Shown: positions 23,822 to 37,228 of the stretch, one piece after another | How positions within the stretch are numbered: the first letter of the stretch is position 1 | How the letters are laid out: each line of letters begins with the position of its first letter | Source: Vespula vulgaris | Lineage: Eukaryota; Arthropoda; Insecta; Hymenoptera; Vespidae | NCBI RefSeq assembly: GCF_905475345.1 | Contig: NC_066605.1 | Coordinates: forward strand, 3,435,501-3,499,500 | DNA: 64,000 bases | Reading direction: 5' to 3' | The notes under the pieces: model-generated | What the model saw: only the letters and a program-made list of their open reading frames with translations | Told to the model about the DNA's origin: nothing | Databases searched by the model: none | Made by a program: the position numbers and the translations under genes

Positions 23822-26800
23822 CACACACGTATGGACATTATGCATTTATATTACTCTACTTGAAACAGTCACACGTTAAAAGAAATTCTTAAAATGTCAA
23901 TTTTATTGAGATACTTTAATAGATATTCTGATCTATAAAATCGAAACATGTATTTAACAAGATGATCGACCGCGACACGTTTTAAGATGTATATATGTAC
24001 GTCGTCTAATAAGTAATTCTCATTAATCTATAGAATCTATATTAAAATGGAATGTGTTTATAGAAATTAGCTTTATGAGTTTACATAAAGCAATAGTTCT
24101 TAAGCTTTATTAGTCTGAGGATCTATTTGATATAATGTGCATTTTACTTGAATTCCAACTATTAACTTTCTAATAATAATATTAACTTTTCGGGATGAAG
24201 TAAAATTCACAAATATAAGCTCTTCTTTTCTTCTGATTCACACTACGGTTATGAAAATTGACTAAAATTCTTGACAGTAATGCACTGTTTCCCAAACATT
24301 TTCGAATCACATTCCACATTAATACTTTAAAAACTTCGATTCTCCCACAGATATTTTACTAAAAAAAAAAAGTATCTTAAATTATGTTGCTTTTACTGAT
24401 TTAAAAGCATGACCTATGCTCAAGGACATACGTCCATGCCATAGGTAAACAGTACGAACGATAGGATGTTCGTTTCTTTTAATTATTCATGCAGTTTCGC
24501 ATTAGGCATCGAACGCATTGATCCTATGTGACAGAATGTAAGAAAAAAGAAAATATGGAAAATTATAAGCACTTCCATGACCTCTTTTATCTTTGCAATA
24601 TCTTGTGACCTACATGACAAATTAGCGGCAAGAATACTATGAAAGTAATAAAATAGAGTGTATTACAAATTTTATAACACATTACGTAGCTATACGTACA
24701 TTCGTAAATATCAGATAAAGAAATAGACATAGAATTTCACACAATGCACTGATAATCAATTAGTATAATGGAAATAATGGCAAAGGTAGAATTATAAGAA
24801 ATATTTAGCATTGAATCGTTCAATTGTGTTATTACAAATCGGGATTATGGCTATAACTTTTGAGGTAACAGAGGACAAAGCGTTGACTTGTTAGCTATAT
24901 TGTTTATTATATTTCATCTGATGTATAGCTTTCGAAATGATTTGCAATGAATTGGTTTCAGTCGACCTTTATAAGCTTACATCTAAATTGAAGGATTTTT
25001 ACGCACTTACACTGTAAGAAATTGCAACTATGGTGAATTCCGTTAGAATTTATCGTAAGGTTATCCATCTATGGAAACAAGCGAAAGGGAATCCATACAA
25101 AATGAATTCATACAAGTACATTAAATAAGATAAGTATCTATTATAATTTTAATGATTATCTAAAAACGGCATTGTGAAATCAATTTGCATGTAAGATTAG
25201 CAAGTTAACGATCCCATAGACGGTTGTTAAAATCAATAATGTAGATATCGATTAAATAGTGCACACTACGTCTATGAATCTATCCGACCTGACCAGATGT
25301 CCTGTAGTTACAATCGAGCGTCGTACGATTAGTTAAGATTCAAATGACCAACTGACGAATAAAGTTAAAATCATGACACTTAGTTAATAAAAGTACATAG
25401 GTTACAAAAATAGGACCATAACATTGAGATCAATAAGAACACAAGGGCTACAAAAATGAGTTGTGAATTACGTGATCGAATGCGATGGCTAAAAATTCAT
25501 GGATAAACTAATGATATTTGTTTCAGATGTAAATTGAAATGTATACATAGGGACAGTAACGATGCTGACATTCAATCGGTTTGGAACAAAACAACCTTGA
25601 CTGGATTGATATTCTTCGATTGCAGCAAAGGTATCAGTACTTTCACAAATTAGTTAAAATATATCGTAATTATAATGTGTTATTATTAATCAGTTATTCT
25701 TAAATTTATATAAGGTTGGAAAATTAATGGATCTTACTGATTTCATTCGCTCTTAATACCAAAGATATCGTAAGTTATCTCACTTGTCTTATGACAAATA
25801 AAACAGACTTTTATTCGGTCCAGTACCAATCCAAATTAAAGAAGGCAAAATTATATTTTACGCAACAGTTGATGTAGCCTTTTTATTCGACTTACAATCA
25901 CGTTACAATATTTTAGTATTTACTAATATATTGTAAGAGAATTACGAACTCTCGGTGTTATAATTTTCATTGTCAGATAAAACAAATAAAACAAAAAATG
26001 TTTATAAAAAAATTTTTTATAAAACAAATGTCATGTGAAGCAAAAAAATTTTTCCATGAATATCGAATCATTTAATTTTCGAATTATGTAATCATGAAAG
26101 ACGTACCTCATAATTTTTCTTTGAATACTCTTAACCTACCAAAGTATATTCTGAGGAAATATAATGTTACTGTGCGTTAATCGAATAATTTCTTGTGTGG
26201 TACATTTCTCAGGTCTGATACTTGTTTTCATATTTCTTTTTTTTTTACTTCTTCTCTTCATATTTTAGTCTTTTTTGTTATTATTAAAGAATAATTGTTA
26301 AATTGTTAGATCGTAAAAATTGTAGATAAAGGTTGTCAATAAATATCGTAAACACTCCTTGACATTTCATTTGGAATTTAAATGTTAAGCCAATTGCATT
26401 TGACATCTAATTTTTTGAGAATTTTTAAATTTAATCATCAAATGTTACAGGACAAGAAAAGGATGGTATAGAGTATTGTGCTTCGTCCTATCCAGGGGAT
26501 GTGAAATTGCTACGGAAGTATATAAACAAGATATGTCAAAACTCCATTTATGTAAATTTTGCATTAAACAAATGCAACAATTTTATTGAAAAATAGTTGA
26601 ACATACCTACTAAAATAACAAGTAAACAAAACTTTTGATTGAAGCATTTGTATCGTCATATTTTCGAAAGAGGTACTGCATTCTAAATTATACTTGTATG
26701 AATATTTATATAAATATTATATTCTAATTATTCCTCAAGCTCGATTATGATCTTATCGTAAAAGAATTTTATAGTGATTAAGAATATGTTTACATATTAT

Positions 26801-27364
26801 TAATGTATATTGTTATATATTTTTTGTGTATAGTATACATAGAATATATACTATTATATTATATATATAAAACTAAATCTGTGTGTGCGTGTATGCTTTA
26901 TGTAAAAGGTTCATTCATTGTGATTGCCGTCTTGAGAAATTTGTCACAATTGACATATACTAGACAGTAAATTATGTTTACAGAAAATTTAATGGAAATG
27001 TAATTCTGTTAAGTACACCATCAGGTTTTATATATAATAGATGAAAAACAAAATGTGTATTTCGATTATGAAATATCTAACCATATCATATTCTGCGCAA
27101 GTACGAAAAATCGAAGCAGTTCGAAGCAATTAAAATGTGCAAGTACAATCAATAAATAAAGAATATGTATTGTATAGGTCTACACGTATATAATGAAAAG
27201 ATTCTGTTTCAATTTCAAACTGTATTACGTAATGTAAAAATTTAAATAAGTATAAACATGTTCTTATTACTTTAAAAAATTGTAACAAGGATACAAGTAT
27301 CACTTAGAGCGAATGTTACAGTTCTTAATAAACGTGAACCTTACGCGTATAGATTATCGATCTG

Positions 27365-30300
27365 TTAATGTATTGCAACATTTCTAATATATTTCTTCCT
27401 CTTTACAGAAAATACTGAAGATTTAATGGATGGGACACGACCTTCACGGGAAATATTTTTTCCTTCATAAACAAAAATATACTTTTTTATGATCAGAATG
27501 CAAGTACTTAAAACAATACCAATTAAGAAGAAGAAAATAGGAGATATAATGCTGGTTAGGAGAACCGGTTGATGCTTGATCATATCATTGGATCCTTTCA
27601 TAAATGATCTATATTTTAAAAAATTTATCATACCATAGTCGATGAATTTCTACAACCTAGAATAAACTATAAGAGATATTAATTGAAAATTTATATTAGT
27701 TAATACTTGTATCTTACTGAAAGTTGATGAGGTTGGTGAATGAATTCAGACAAAATTATAGCAAAACTATTTCTACGTTTTGTTTCAATACGAACCAATT
27801 GCATGAAATATTCAGATTTTCTATACTGCTCAGTTCGTTACTCCTGTATATTGTTGATTTCCGATTTTTACAAATCTGTAATTTAATAACAGATTTTAAT
27901 AATAAAACTGTATACAGGGTTCAACAAAATAACGTGGTAGAATTTCTAATATGAATTCTTTATATATAAAGAAGAACAAAATAAGATCTATCAAAATGAG
28001 TTCGAAAATGTTTAATTCTTGATCTATTAGACTTTAAAAAAGGATAATTAGTGATTTCCAATTATTATGGTTTTATTCCTTGGAATCAAATCTGAGACCT
28101 TAATTACACTCCGACTAAATATGTAACAATCTGCTAAATTTTTTGGTGTACTGAATATTATCATCGACCGCAAATTAATTATCGTATCCACAATAATTTC
28201 TAGGTGTCTTTTGAAGCATATTCGAAATTCAATAGAACCATAAAGTAAAGTCAATATTACAGGAAGAGATGGACATTTTGAAAATTTCATGTAAGAAAAT
28301 GTCAACAGTGTGTATCAAAATTCCAGTAAATGATCATTAGAATCTTATAAAATTCGATTTCAGTATATCATATCTTAAACTTAAGTATTTCGGTACTCAT
28401 GTTCATGGAAGGTGGTTTTCTTTTTTCACATATGAGGAATTCATTCCACAAATTTTGTCAATTACATTACACACAGTTTAAATTATTTAATTTTTATTTA
28501 ATTTTTGTTTTATAATACTTTATCGTACTTTTTTAAATGTTTTGGTAACAGATAATTTTTCATCTGTTAGCATCAATTTCGATATCTTTTCAGCAACTGG
28601 ATCTTTCGAATTCTACAAGTGAATATATTTCTTTGTTTACATATAATTATTTTTTTATACATTTATATGTAAGTATATAATATCGTAACTTACTCTTGTA
28701 CATATACAATGACGTATGTATCATACTTACTGCAAACTTATCAAAAAAAGCTGTACCACGAGAGGGGATAAGTTGATAAGTACCATCCTCAACGAAGCTT
28801 TCTAATGAATGAAATGGTAAGACGTCATTTTCGGACGTCAAAAAATTTATCAAATCAGCTGAATAGAATATACGTATGCCATTCGTAACGAAGATTTATG
28901 AGAGAAATTTACAGTAAAAGAATATTTTGACTAAATATATCTATTATGGGAATGAAATGAAATGCAAATCAAATAACATTGAATCAAACCAAGAAGTCCC
29001 TTTTAGCAAAATATATCCGAAATCTCCAAACAATTATCGATCAATAAATATTTTCTTTTACGATTGGTTCCACTTTTTATTTTGAGAAAGACTAGGAAGA
29101 TCGATGAAACGATTAATACTCCAAAGTCCAAACAGAATGAGGAAAAGTCTATAAAAACAACAATTTTTTAATTTATAAACGTTAACATATGAAGAAACGG
29201 AGAATAAAAAATTCGATTAGAAGTAATCATAGTAAAAGGTGATCGAACTACGAAATATTCTGGTTCTAGAATAACGAGAATGTTCTTGGAGTTCAAAAGA
29301 GGAAGCTTGAAGTCAACGACATTCAATTTTTTTTTTTTTTTATAATAAAATCTGAAAGAAATATCAGCATGTCTAGTATATAACTCTGCAATCCCATCAG
29401 AGCAAATCTTTTCTTCTGGATTCCGTTTTCCATATTTTTCTATTTCTAAGACAATGTTGAAACTAAAATTTTTACTTAAAATTATTAAAATTGAAATAAA
29501 AATTTTTACTTGCAACTAAAAGTTTTTTTAATATTCCACCAAATATACCGTCTATTTCGTTATTCTTGTTTTTAATTATCGATTGTGAATCTTAAAAAAG
29601 GAAAAGAAAAGAAAGAAATAAATGAAAATAAATTTTGTCAAGTAAATAAAAGGAAGATAGAAATATTTTACTTTAATTGTAACATGATTGAGCCCTGTAA
29701 ATTCTATTCTCTTTTGTAAAGAAAATCTGGAACCATTTCAGTGATTCCTCTCTCTAAGCTCCAAGTAGCTATATCATCGATCTCGATTTGATTAGTATCG
29801 ATCGAGTACCATTTTCGTAAAATATTTTCCGTACTACAACGGACCATTATTTCGGCGTTGAATTTCAAATGAAATATATTACCTAGTGGATTGTGATAAT
29901 AATCGGTACTATTTTCCTCGTAAATGAATATAACTAGCCATAATACTGAAGACATATCAAAGGTACATGTTGCTACAGAGAACTTATTAATCGCGTTAAA
30001 ATTAGAGATCAGCGCTATTTAATACAGTCGTATAGTTTGTTTTAAGTAATATCATGATTCTTGCAGTTGTGAAAAGTATAAATTTGTGCGCTGAACCTCT
30101 TCACGAGAAAGTATTTGTCCCTCAACGATTTAAACATGATCGTTGTCATTTCCATTTCTGAGGAAAATGAAAATAAATGCAATACAAATAAAAAAAAGAA
30201 AATAAAAAGTAACTTTACTTTTTATCGATTCGGCGTATAAAAATGTCGCAGATTTCAGTTCGTGTAATTTGCAAATGGCTACGATAAAAGGAGTTTGTTC

Positions 30301-30402
30301 GACATTGATAGTGCGAAATTCGGATGAACTTGCAATCTTTGGAAGAAAGAGAAAAAGAATAAACAGTATCTTTAATGGCACGATCAACTTCATTTTCTGC
30401 AT
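27365..30402 (-). pseudogene. Ionotropic receptor pseudogene D
   Basis: All eight exons can be traced, but several are broken. Exon 1 (30219-30393, or from the ATG at 30402) is open, with its last base G changed to A. Exon 2 (high end 30157) loses frame after MFK, has stops in place of S-Y and Y-Y pairs, then is open over 29704-29955 (SSVLWLVIFIYEENSTDYY) and ends in a further stop and deletion. Exon 3 has an insertion near its start and a poly-A expansion replacing the S1 arginine region. Exon 4 has a deletion in M1, and the pore reads a stop in place of CQQ. Exon 5 lacks most of M3. Exon 7 has deletions. Exon 8 has a TAG at its second codon, though its M4 frame (27365-27631) is open. The lesion load makes loss of function certain. 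Confidence 0.9.
27858..28465. repeat. Intron 6 tract nearly identical to gene E (copy in D)
   Basis: 27858-28410 aligns gap-free with 34686-35238 (constant offset 6828) with only three differences that I can find (T/C, G/A, A/G), and remains close to about 28465. The flanking exons 6 and 7 of D and E differ heavily. This is a localised homogenised segment. Confidence 0.85.
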
Positions 30403-30569
30403 TTGAATAATTACAGATTGAGTAATTATCGTGCTACTTTTCAATCTCTATGAATAGGCAATGATTAAAGGAAATGAAAAATTTTTTATCCGACAACTGA
30501 AGCAGACAATTCGAGACTAAATTTTTAAACTATTGGAAGGATTATTATCATAACGTTTATTATGATTAT

Positions 30570-30690
30570 TACGTAAGTCGGAAGTCACGCGATGTTCGTG
30601 TATATATTCAAAACAGAGAGAATAATTATATCTTTGCTGGTATATATTTATTATCGATTGAATAATAAACATTCTTTCCGTTTGCCTCTT
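30570..30690 (-). promoter_or_regulatory. Conserved IR upstream block, pseudogene D copy
   Basis: Core GTCACGCGATGTTCGTG at 30584-30600, beginning 191 bp upstream of the ATG at 30393. It is preceded by TCGGAA and followed by ATTTATTATCGATTGA. The core is perfectly retained although the gene is dead. Confidence 0.5.
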
Positions 30691-30770
30691 TATTATACTA
30701 GATTATGAATATATCCATCCGTAAATATGGAATTCATGCATGTTTATATATATTCAAATGTTTATATAAA

Positions 30771-30773
<3 letters not shown>

Positions 30774-30811
<38 letters not shown>
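30774..30811. repeat. AT microsatellite
   Basis: Near-pure AT dinucleotide run in the D-E spacer. Confidence 0.9.
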
Positions 30812-30813
<2 letters not shown>

Positions 30814-33800
30814 TTCAAAATGATTGACCACGGTTAGTTAAGAAATATATATGAATGTCTAAGAAGTATACATGAATGTCGTTTAATAAGTAATTCCCGT
30901 TAATCAATACGATCTATATTAAAGTGGAATGAGCTTATCGAATCGCAGTTAGCTTTATTTATGTGTTAACGTAAATCAATAGCTTTATTAGTCTAAGAAT
31001 TTATTTGATATAATGTGCATTTTAGTAGAATTTTAACTATTAACATAGCACTTTTTGGAATGTAGTAAAATTCACAAATATAAGCTATTCTTTCTCTTTG
31101 GTCCACACTACTATATATAATGTATGTACTATTAAATAAATATATACACTACTATATACTACATAAAAATTGATTAAAATTGTTGACAATAACGCACTGT
31201 TTCCTAAACATTTTCGAATTACATTTCACATTAATACTCTAAAAACTTTGATTCTTCCACAAATATTTTACTAAAAACAAAAGTATCTTAAATTATGTTG
31301 CTTTTACTAATTTGTAAGTATGACCTACGCTCAAGGACATACGTCCGTGCTATAGGTAAACAGTATGAACGATAGGATGTTCGTTTCTTTTAATTATTCA
31401 TGCAGTTTCGCATTAGGTATCGAACGCATTGATCCTATGTGACAGAATGTAAGAAAAGAGAAAATATGGAAAATTACGAACACTTCCATGACCTCTTTTT
31501 ATCTTTACGTGATCTAAACGACAAATTGGCGGCGAGGATACAATAAAAGTAATCAAGTAAAGTGCATTATAAGTTTTAAAGCACTAGGTACATTTTTGAA
31601 TATGAGACAAAGTACTTCACACAGCACAGTTATATACACTAAGTGTAACAGACAATATGGCAAAGTTGGGTTGTAAGATATATTTAGCATTAAATTGTTC
31701 GATCCCGTTATTAAAGATTCAAATGAATGGCTATAACCTGTTGAAGTAATAGTAACTTCCGAGATAACAGAGGATTAAAGGATAATTTATTTACTAGATT
31801 TCATTGGGTATATGACTTTCGATACGATTGACGACAAATAGGTACCAATAAACGATTTGTATAAACTTGCACGTAAATTGAATGATTTTTACGTACTTAC
31901 ACCGTTACAAATTAATAGTAAATTCGATTAGATTTTACCGTTAAAATTTCCTTCTACGGAAATAAGCAAAAAAGGAATACACACAAAATGAATCCATATA
32001 AATACATTACATAAATTAAGTATCTATTACAATAGTGATTACCTTAAAACAGCATTGTGAAACCGATTTGTACGTAGGATTAGCAAATTAGCGAGCCAAT
32101 AGATTTTTAAAAACAAAAAATGTAGATATCGATTAGATGATGCACATTACGTTTATGGTCCTTCCCGATAAAGATGTCGCGTAGTTATATTCGGGCTTAG
32201 CATGATTAATTAACCGGATCAAATGATCAAATAACGAACAAAGTCAAAAAGAGACACATGTATAACATTAAACTTTCTAAGAATATTCAAAAATAAATTC
32301 TCAAACGAGAACTATGTCCACGAATATATCGTTAGAAATACACGAACTATCAGATGCGATTTGAAATGTATACGTGAGATAGCAGTGATGCTGCTATTCT
32401 ATCGATTTGAAATAAAAGAACTCTTGGTATTTCCTGAATAGATTAGTTTTTTTCGATCGAAGGAAAGTTCAGTACTTTCACAAATTACTTGAAATATATC
32501 AAAATAAATGTGCTATCGTTAAACAGTTGTTTCTAAATTTATATAAGTTTCAAAGTTAATTGTTTTTACCAATTTCAATGACTCTTAGTATCAAGGTCAT
32601 CGTAAGTTACCTCATTTGTGTTATCACGACAAATAAGACAGACTTTCATTATCAACTTGTCAGTCCAGTATAGATCTGAATGAAGGCAGACAAAATCACA
32701 TTTTACGCAACAGTTAATATGCCCTTCTCATTCAGTTGAGTATCACGTAATAATAGAATCTTTACAGATATGTTCGAAAGAGATTATAAATCACTAACTA
32801 GCAATCTTATAATTTTCGTTGCTATGTAAGACAAATAATATAGGGTTATTCCACAATGATCGAATCTTATTTCCTTAGTAGTAATCATGAAAGGCATATG
32901 CCATAACTTTTTTTTGAATTCACTTAACTGGCCAAAGTATATTCTGGAGAAATATAATTCATCCGCACGTTAATCGAATGATTTCCTGTGTGGTATTCCT
33001 TCGCTTTGATACTTCATAATCCATGTTAGTTGTGCATTTTTTTTACTTCTTTTGTTCGTACTTCAGTTTTCTTTATATTGAAATGATTGAAAAATTGATA
33101 AATTGTTATATTGTAAAAATTGTAGATACGGGTTGTCATCAAATGTTGTAACCTCTCTTTAATATTTCGTTTGGAGTTTAAATGTTGAGTTAATCGCATT
33201 TGAATGCCTAACTTTTTTGAGAATCGTGAAAATTAATCGATGAAATGATATAGGAGAAGGAAAGGATGATATAGAGTATTGTGCTTCGTCTTGTTCTGAG
33301 AATGTGAAATTGATGCGTAAATATATGAACAAGATATGCAAAAACTCCACTTATATGACTATAAGTCATTAAACAGATGCAGCAATTTTATTGAAAAGTT
33401 GTTGAATATACATACTAAAGTAACAAGTAAACAAAACTTTTGATTGCAGCATTTGCATCGTCGTATTTTCGAAAGTGGTACTGCATTCCCAGTTATATTC
33501 GTATGAATATTTATATAAATATTATATTCTAGTTATTCCTCAAGCTCGATCACGATCTCATCGTAAAAGAATTTTATAGTGATTAAGAATATGTTTATAT
33601 ATTATTAGTATATATTGTCATATTTTTTTTACATAATATATATAAATATATACTAATATATAATATATAATATGTATCAAGGTAAATCTGTGTATGCGTT
33701 TGTTTATATAACGGATTCATTCAATGTGATTGTCATCTTGGGAAATTTGTCACAATTGCCTTCAACTAGATAGTAAATTATGTTTATTAAAAATTTAGTG

Positions 33801-34275
33801 GAAATTTAATTCAATTAAATACACCACTTAAGCATGGTTCATACACAATACATGAAAAACGAAATGTGTTTTACGATAATGAAATATCTAGCCATATCAT
33901 ATTCTGCGCAAGTACGAAAAATCGAAGCAGTTCGAAACAATTCAAATATGTGCAAGTACAATCAATAAATATGAAATATGTGTTGTATACGTCTACACAT
34001 ATAATATAATAAAAAAGTTCTGTTTTAATTTTAAATTGTACTACGTTAGGTCAAAGGTTAAATGCATAAACGTGTTCCTATTAGTGTATGAACTTATAAC
34101 TAGGATATTAAAATTCCTTAGAGCGAATTTTATAGCTATTTATAGATGTGAACCTTACATGTGCACATTTTTTATCTGCGTAATCTTTTGCAAAATTTCT
34201 AATATTTTTCTTCCTTTTTACATAAAATACCAAGAATTTAATGAACAGGATAGAAATTTCCAGAGAAATATTCTT

Positions 34276-37228
34276 TCATTTACGAAAGAAAATACACTTT
34301 TCTATGATCAGAATGCAAGTACTCAAAACAATACCGATTGAGAAGAAGAGAATGAGAGATAAAACGCTGATTAGGGGAACTGGTTGATGCTTAATCATAT
34401 GATTGGATTTCATTTTAAATGACGTATCCTTTAACCGATTCATCATACCATTGTTGATAAATTTCTGCAACCTGAAACGAGCTAATGCTTTAATGGACGT
34501 TAAATGAAAATTTCTATTATTAGATTCTTGTGTTATTACTGAAAATTGATGATGTCCGTAAATGGATTGTATTTAGATAAAACCATAGCAAAACTGTTTT
34601 TATGTCCTGTTTCAATACGAACTACATTGCATGGTAGTTTCATATTACTTTTTCTGTCCGCTTGATCATTTGTGTAAATTGCTAGTTTCCGATTTTTACA
34701 AATCTGTAATTTAATAACAGATTTTAATAATAAAACTGTATACAGGGTTCAACAAAATAACGTGGTAGAATTTCTAATATGAATTCTTTATATATAAAGA
34801 AGAACAAAATAAGATCTATCAAAATGAGTTCGAAAATGTTTAATTCTTGATCTATTAGACTTTAAAAAAGGATAATTAGTGATTTCCAATCATTATGGTT
34901 TTATTCCTTGGAATCAAATCTGAGACCTTAATTACACTCCGACTAAATATGTAACAATCTGCTAAATTTTTTGGTGTACTGAATATTATCATCGACCGCA
35001 AATTAATTATCGTATCCACAATAATTTCTAGGTGTCTTTTGAAGCATATTCGAAATTCAATAAAACCATAAAGTAAAGTCGATATTACAGGAAGAGATGG
35101 ACATTTTGAAAATTTCATGTAAGAAAATGTCAACAGTGTGTATCAAAATTCCAGTAAATGATCATTAGAATCTTATAAAATTCGATTTCAGTATATCATA
35201 TCTTAAACTTAAGTATTTCGGTACTCATGTTCATGGAACCTGGTTTTCTTTCTTCACATATGAGGAATTCATTCCACAAATTTTGTCATTTAATTACTTT
35301 ACACACAGTTTAAATGAATGTTATCTAATTTTTGTTTTATAATACTTTATCGTACTCTTTTAAATCCTTCAAGTTCGGTAATGGGTAATTTTTCATTTGT
35401 TAGCGTCAACTTCAATACCTTCTCAGCAACCGGATCTTTCGAATTCTACAAGTGTATATTTTTCTTCGTTTATATACATCATTTTTTTATACATTTATAC
35501 GTACGTATATAATTACGTAAGTTACTCTTGTACATATATGTATGTATCATACTTACTGCAAACTTATCAAAAAAAGCTGTACCATGAGTAGGGATAAGGT
35601 GATAAGTACCGTCTTCAACGAAGGTCTCTAATGAATGAAATGGTAAGACGTGATTTTCGGACGTTAAAAAACTTATCAAAGCAGCTGAATAGGCAGCCCA
35701 AAAGACAAAAACCAAGAGAAATATAGAAAAGTACGCTATTCGTAAGGAAAATTTATGAGAGATACCTGCAACAAAAAAATAATTTGAATGAACATACCAA
35801 TTAAAAAAGCTAACTAAAATCAAAATTAAGAAACATTGTAACAAACCAACAAGTCCCTGTTGACAAAATATACCCCAAATCTCCAATAAATTATCGATCA
35901 GTAAATATCCTATTTTGTGACCGGTTCCATATTTTATTTTGAGTAAGACAAGGAAAATGGATGAAAAAATTAATATTCCAAACACAGAAAACCAGACAGA
36001 ACACGTAAATGTCTATAAGAATAATAATTGGTTAAGGGATGAAGAAAGGGAAAACGCAAAATTCGATTGTAAGTTATCGTACTGAAAAGTGAGATGACCA
36101 TTGAATCACTAAATTTTCAGGTTCTCGAATAACGAGAATATGTCTGAAATTCAAAAGAGGAAGCGTGAAGTCCACGTCATTCAATGTCTTTTTGGATATA
36201 ATAAAATCTGAAATAAAAATGTCAGCACGTCCATTATATAATTCTGCAATTCCTCCGGACCAAGTTTTTTCTTCCGGATTCCATTCTCCATATTCTTCTA
36301 CTTCAGAGACAATTTTGAATCTAAAATTCAGAGTCTCACAAAGTGCTGTTAATATTCTACCGAATATACCGTCTATTTCGCCATTCTTTTTTTTAATTGC
36401 GAATTGTGAACCCTATAAATTGTGAAAAGAAAGAAAAGAAAGAAAGAGATAGAGACAAATTTCGTGCATTAAAAAAAAAGACGTAAATATTTTACCTTAA
36501 CTACAACAGCTCTCATGATTAAACCCCGTAAATTACATCTTCTTTTGTAAAGAAAATCTGGAACTATTTTAGTGATTCCTCCCTCTAAGCTCCAAGTTCC
36601 TACATCATTGATCTCGATTTGATTAGTATCGATCGAGTACCATTCTCGTACAATATTTTCCGTACCACAACGGACCATCATTTCGGTGTTAAATTTTAAA
36701 TGAAATATATTACCTGATGGATTGTGACAATAATCGGTATCATTTTCCTTGTAAATGAATATCGCTAGCCATACAGCTGAAGACATGTCAAAGGTACTTG
36801 TTGCTAAAGAGAACTCATTGATCGCGGTGGGATTAGAGATGAGTGCTATGTAATACGGTCGTATAGATTGTTTTAAGTAGTAAGATGATTCTTGCAGTTG
36901 TGAGAAGTACAAATTCGTGCTTGCAACTCCTTCACGAGAAAGTGCCCGTCTCCATTTAAAAATGGTCGTTGTCATTTCCATTTCTGAGGAAAATGAAAGT
37001 AAATATAATACCAATAACGAAGAGAAAATGAAAAATATCTTTACCTTTTATCGATTTGGTGTATAAAAATATTATAGATTTCGGTCCATAGAATTTGCAA
37101 ATATCTATAATAAAAGGAGTTTGTTCGACATCGACAGTGTGAAATTCGGATAAACTTGTAATCTTTGGAAGAAAGAGAAAAAGAATAGACAGTACTTCCA
37201 ATGGCACAATCAATGTCATTTTTTGCAT
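34276..37228 (-). CDS. Ionotropic receptor, IR75-like (gene E), tail-truncated, S1 Arg lost
   Basis: Predicted IR of about 608 aa. Exons in transcript order: 37045-37228, 36496-36983, 36083-36412, 35847-36012, 35557-35765, 35356-35445, 34540-34703, 34276-34471; introns GT-AG. The start is MQKMTLIV; a second ATG lies 9 nt in. Pore loop EIWGIFCQQG, M3 AAYSAALISFLT, S2 threonine in HGTAFFDKF, acidic D in YTNDQA, M4 present. Two departures: the S1 ligand-contact arginine is threonine (SKKTLNDVDF, codon 36185-36187), and an in-frame TGA at 34276-34278 follows IIEKCIFFRK, removing about 37 residues of cytoplasmic tail whose former codons can still be read downstream. Intron 4 (81 nt) is open in frame. 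It may be a functional receptor with altered ligand chemistry, or an early pseudogene. Intron 6 is nearly identical to that of D. Confidence 0.82.
34686..35293. repeat. Intron 6 tract nearly identical to pseudogene D (copy in E)
   Basis: Partner of 27858-28465; see that entry. The near-identity lies wholly within intron 6, running from just inside the 5' end of exon 7 towards exon 6. Confidence 0.85.

Larger units (their letters stand above)
30403..34275. other. Intergenic unit between D and E
   Basis: Duplicate of the C-D spacer: the D upstream block (30570-30690), an AT tract (30774-30811), the shared 130-bp element at about 31320, and a long collinear match of 31290-33970 to 24390-27200. 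It ends in the diverged 3' flank of gene E, including remnants of E's former C-terminal codons downstream of its stop (about 34160-34275). No additional gene is seen. Confidence 0.6.

Noticed and set aside
34876..35133. 85-codon minus ORF also found at 28048-28305
   Set aside because: Intron 6 sequence in the D/E homogenised tract; the three amino-acid differences match the three nucleotide differences, so there is no sign of protein-level constraint.
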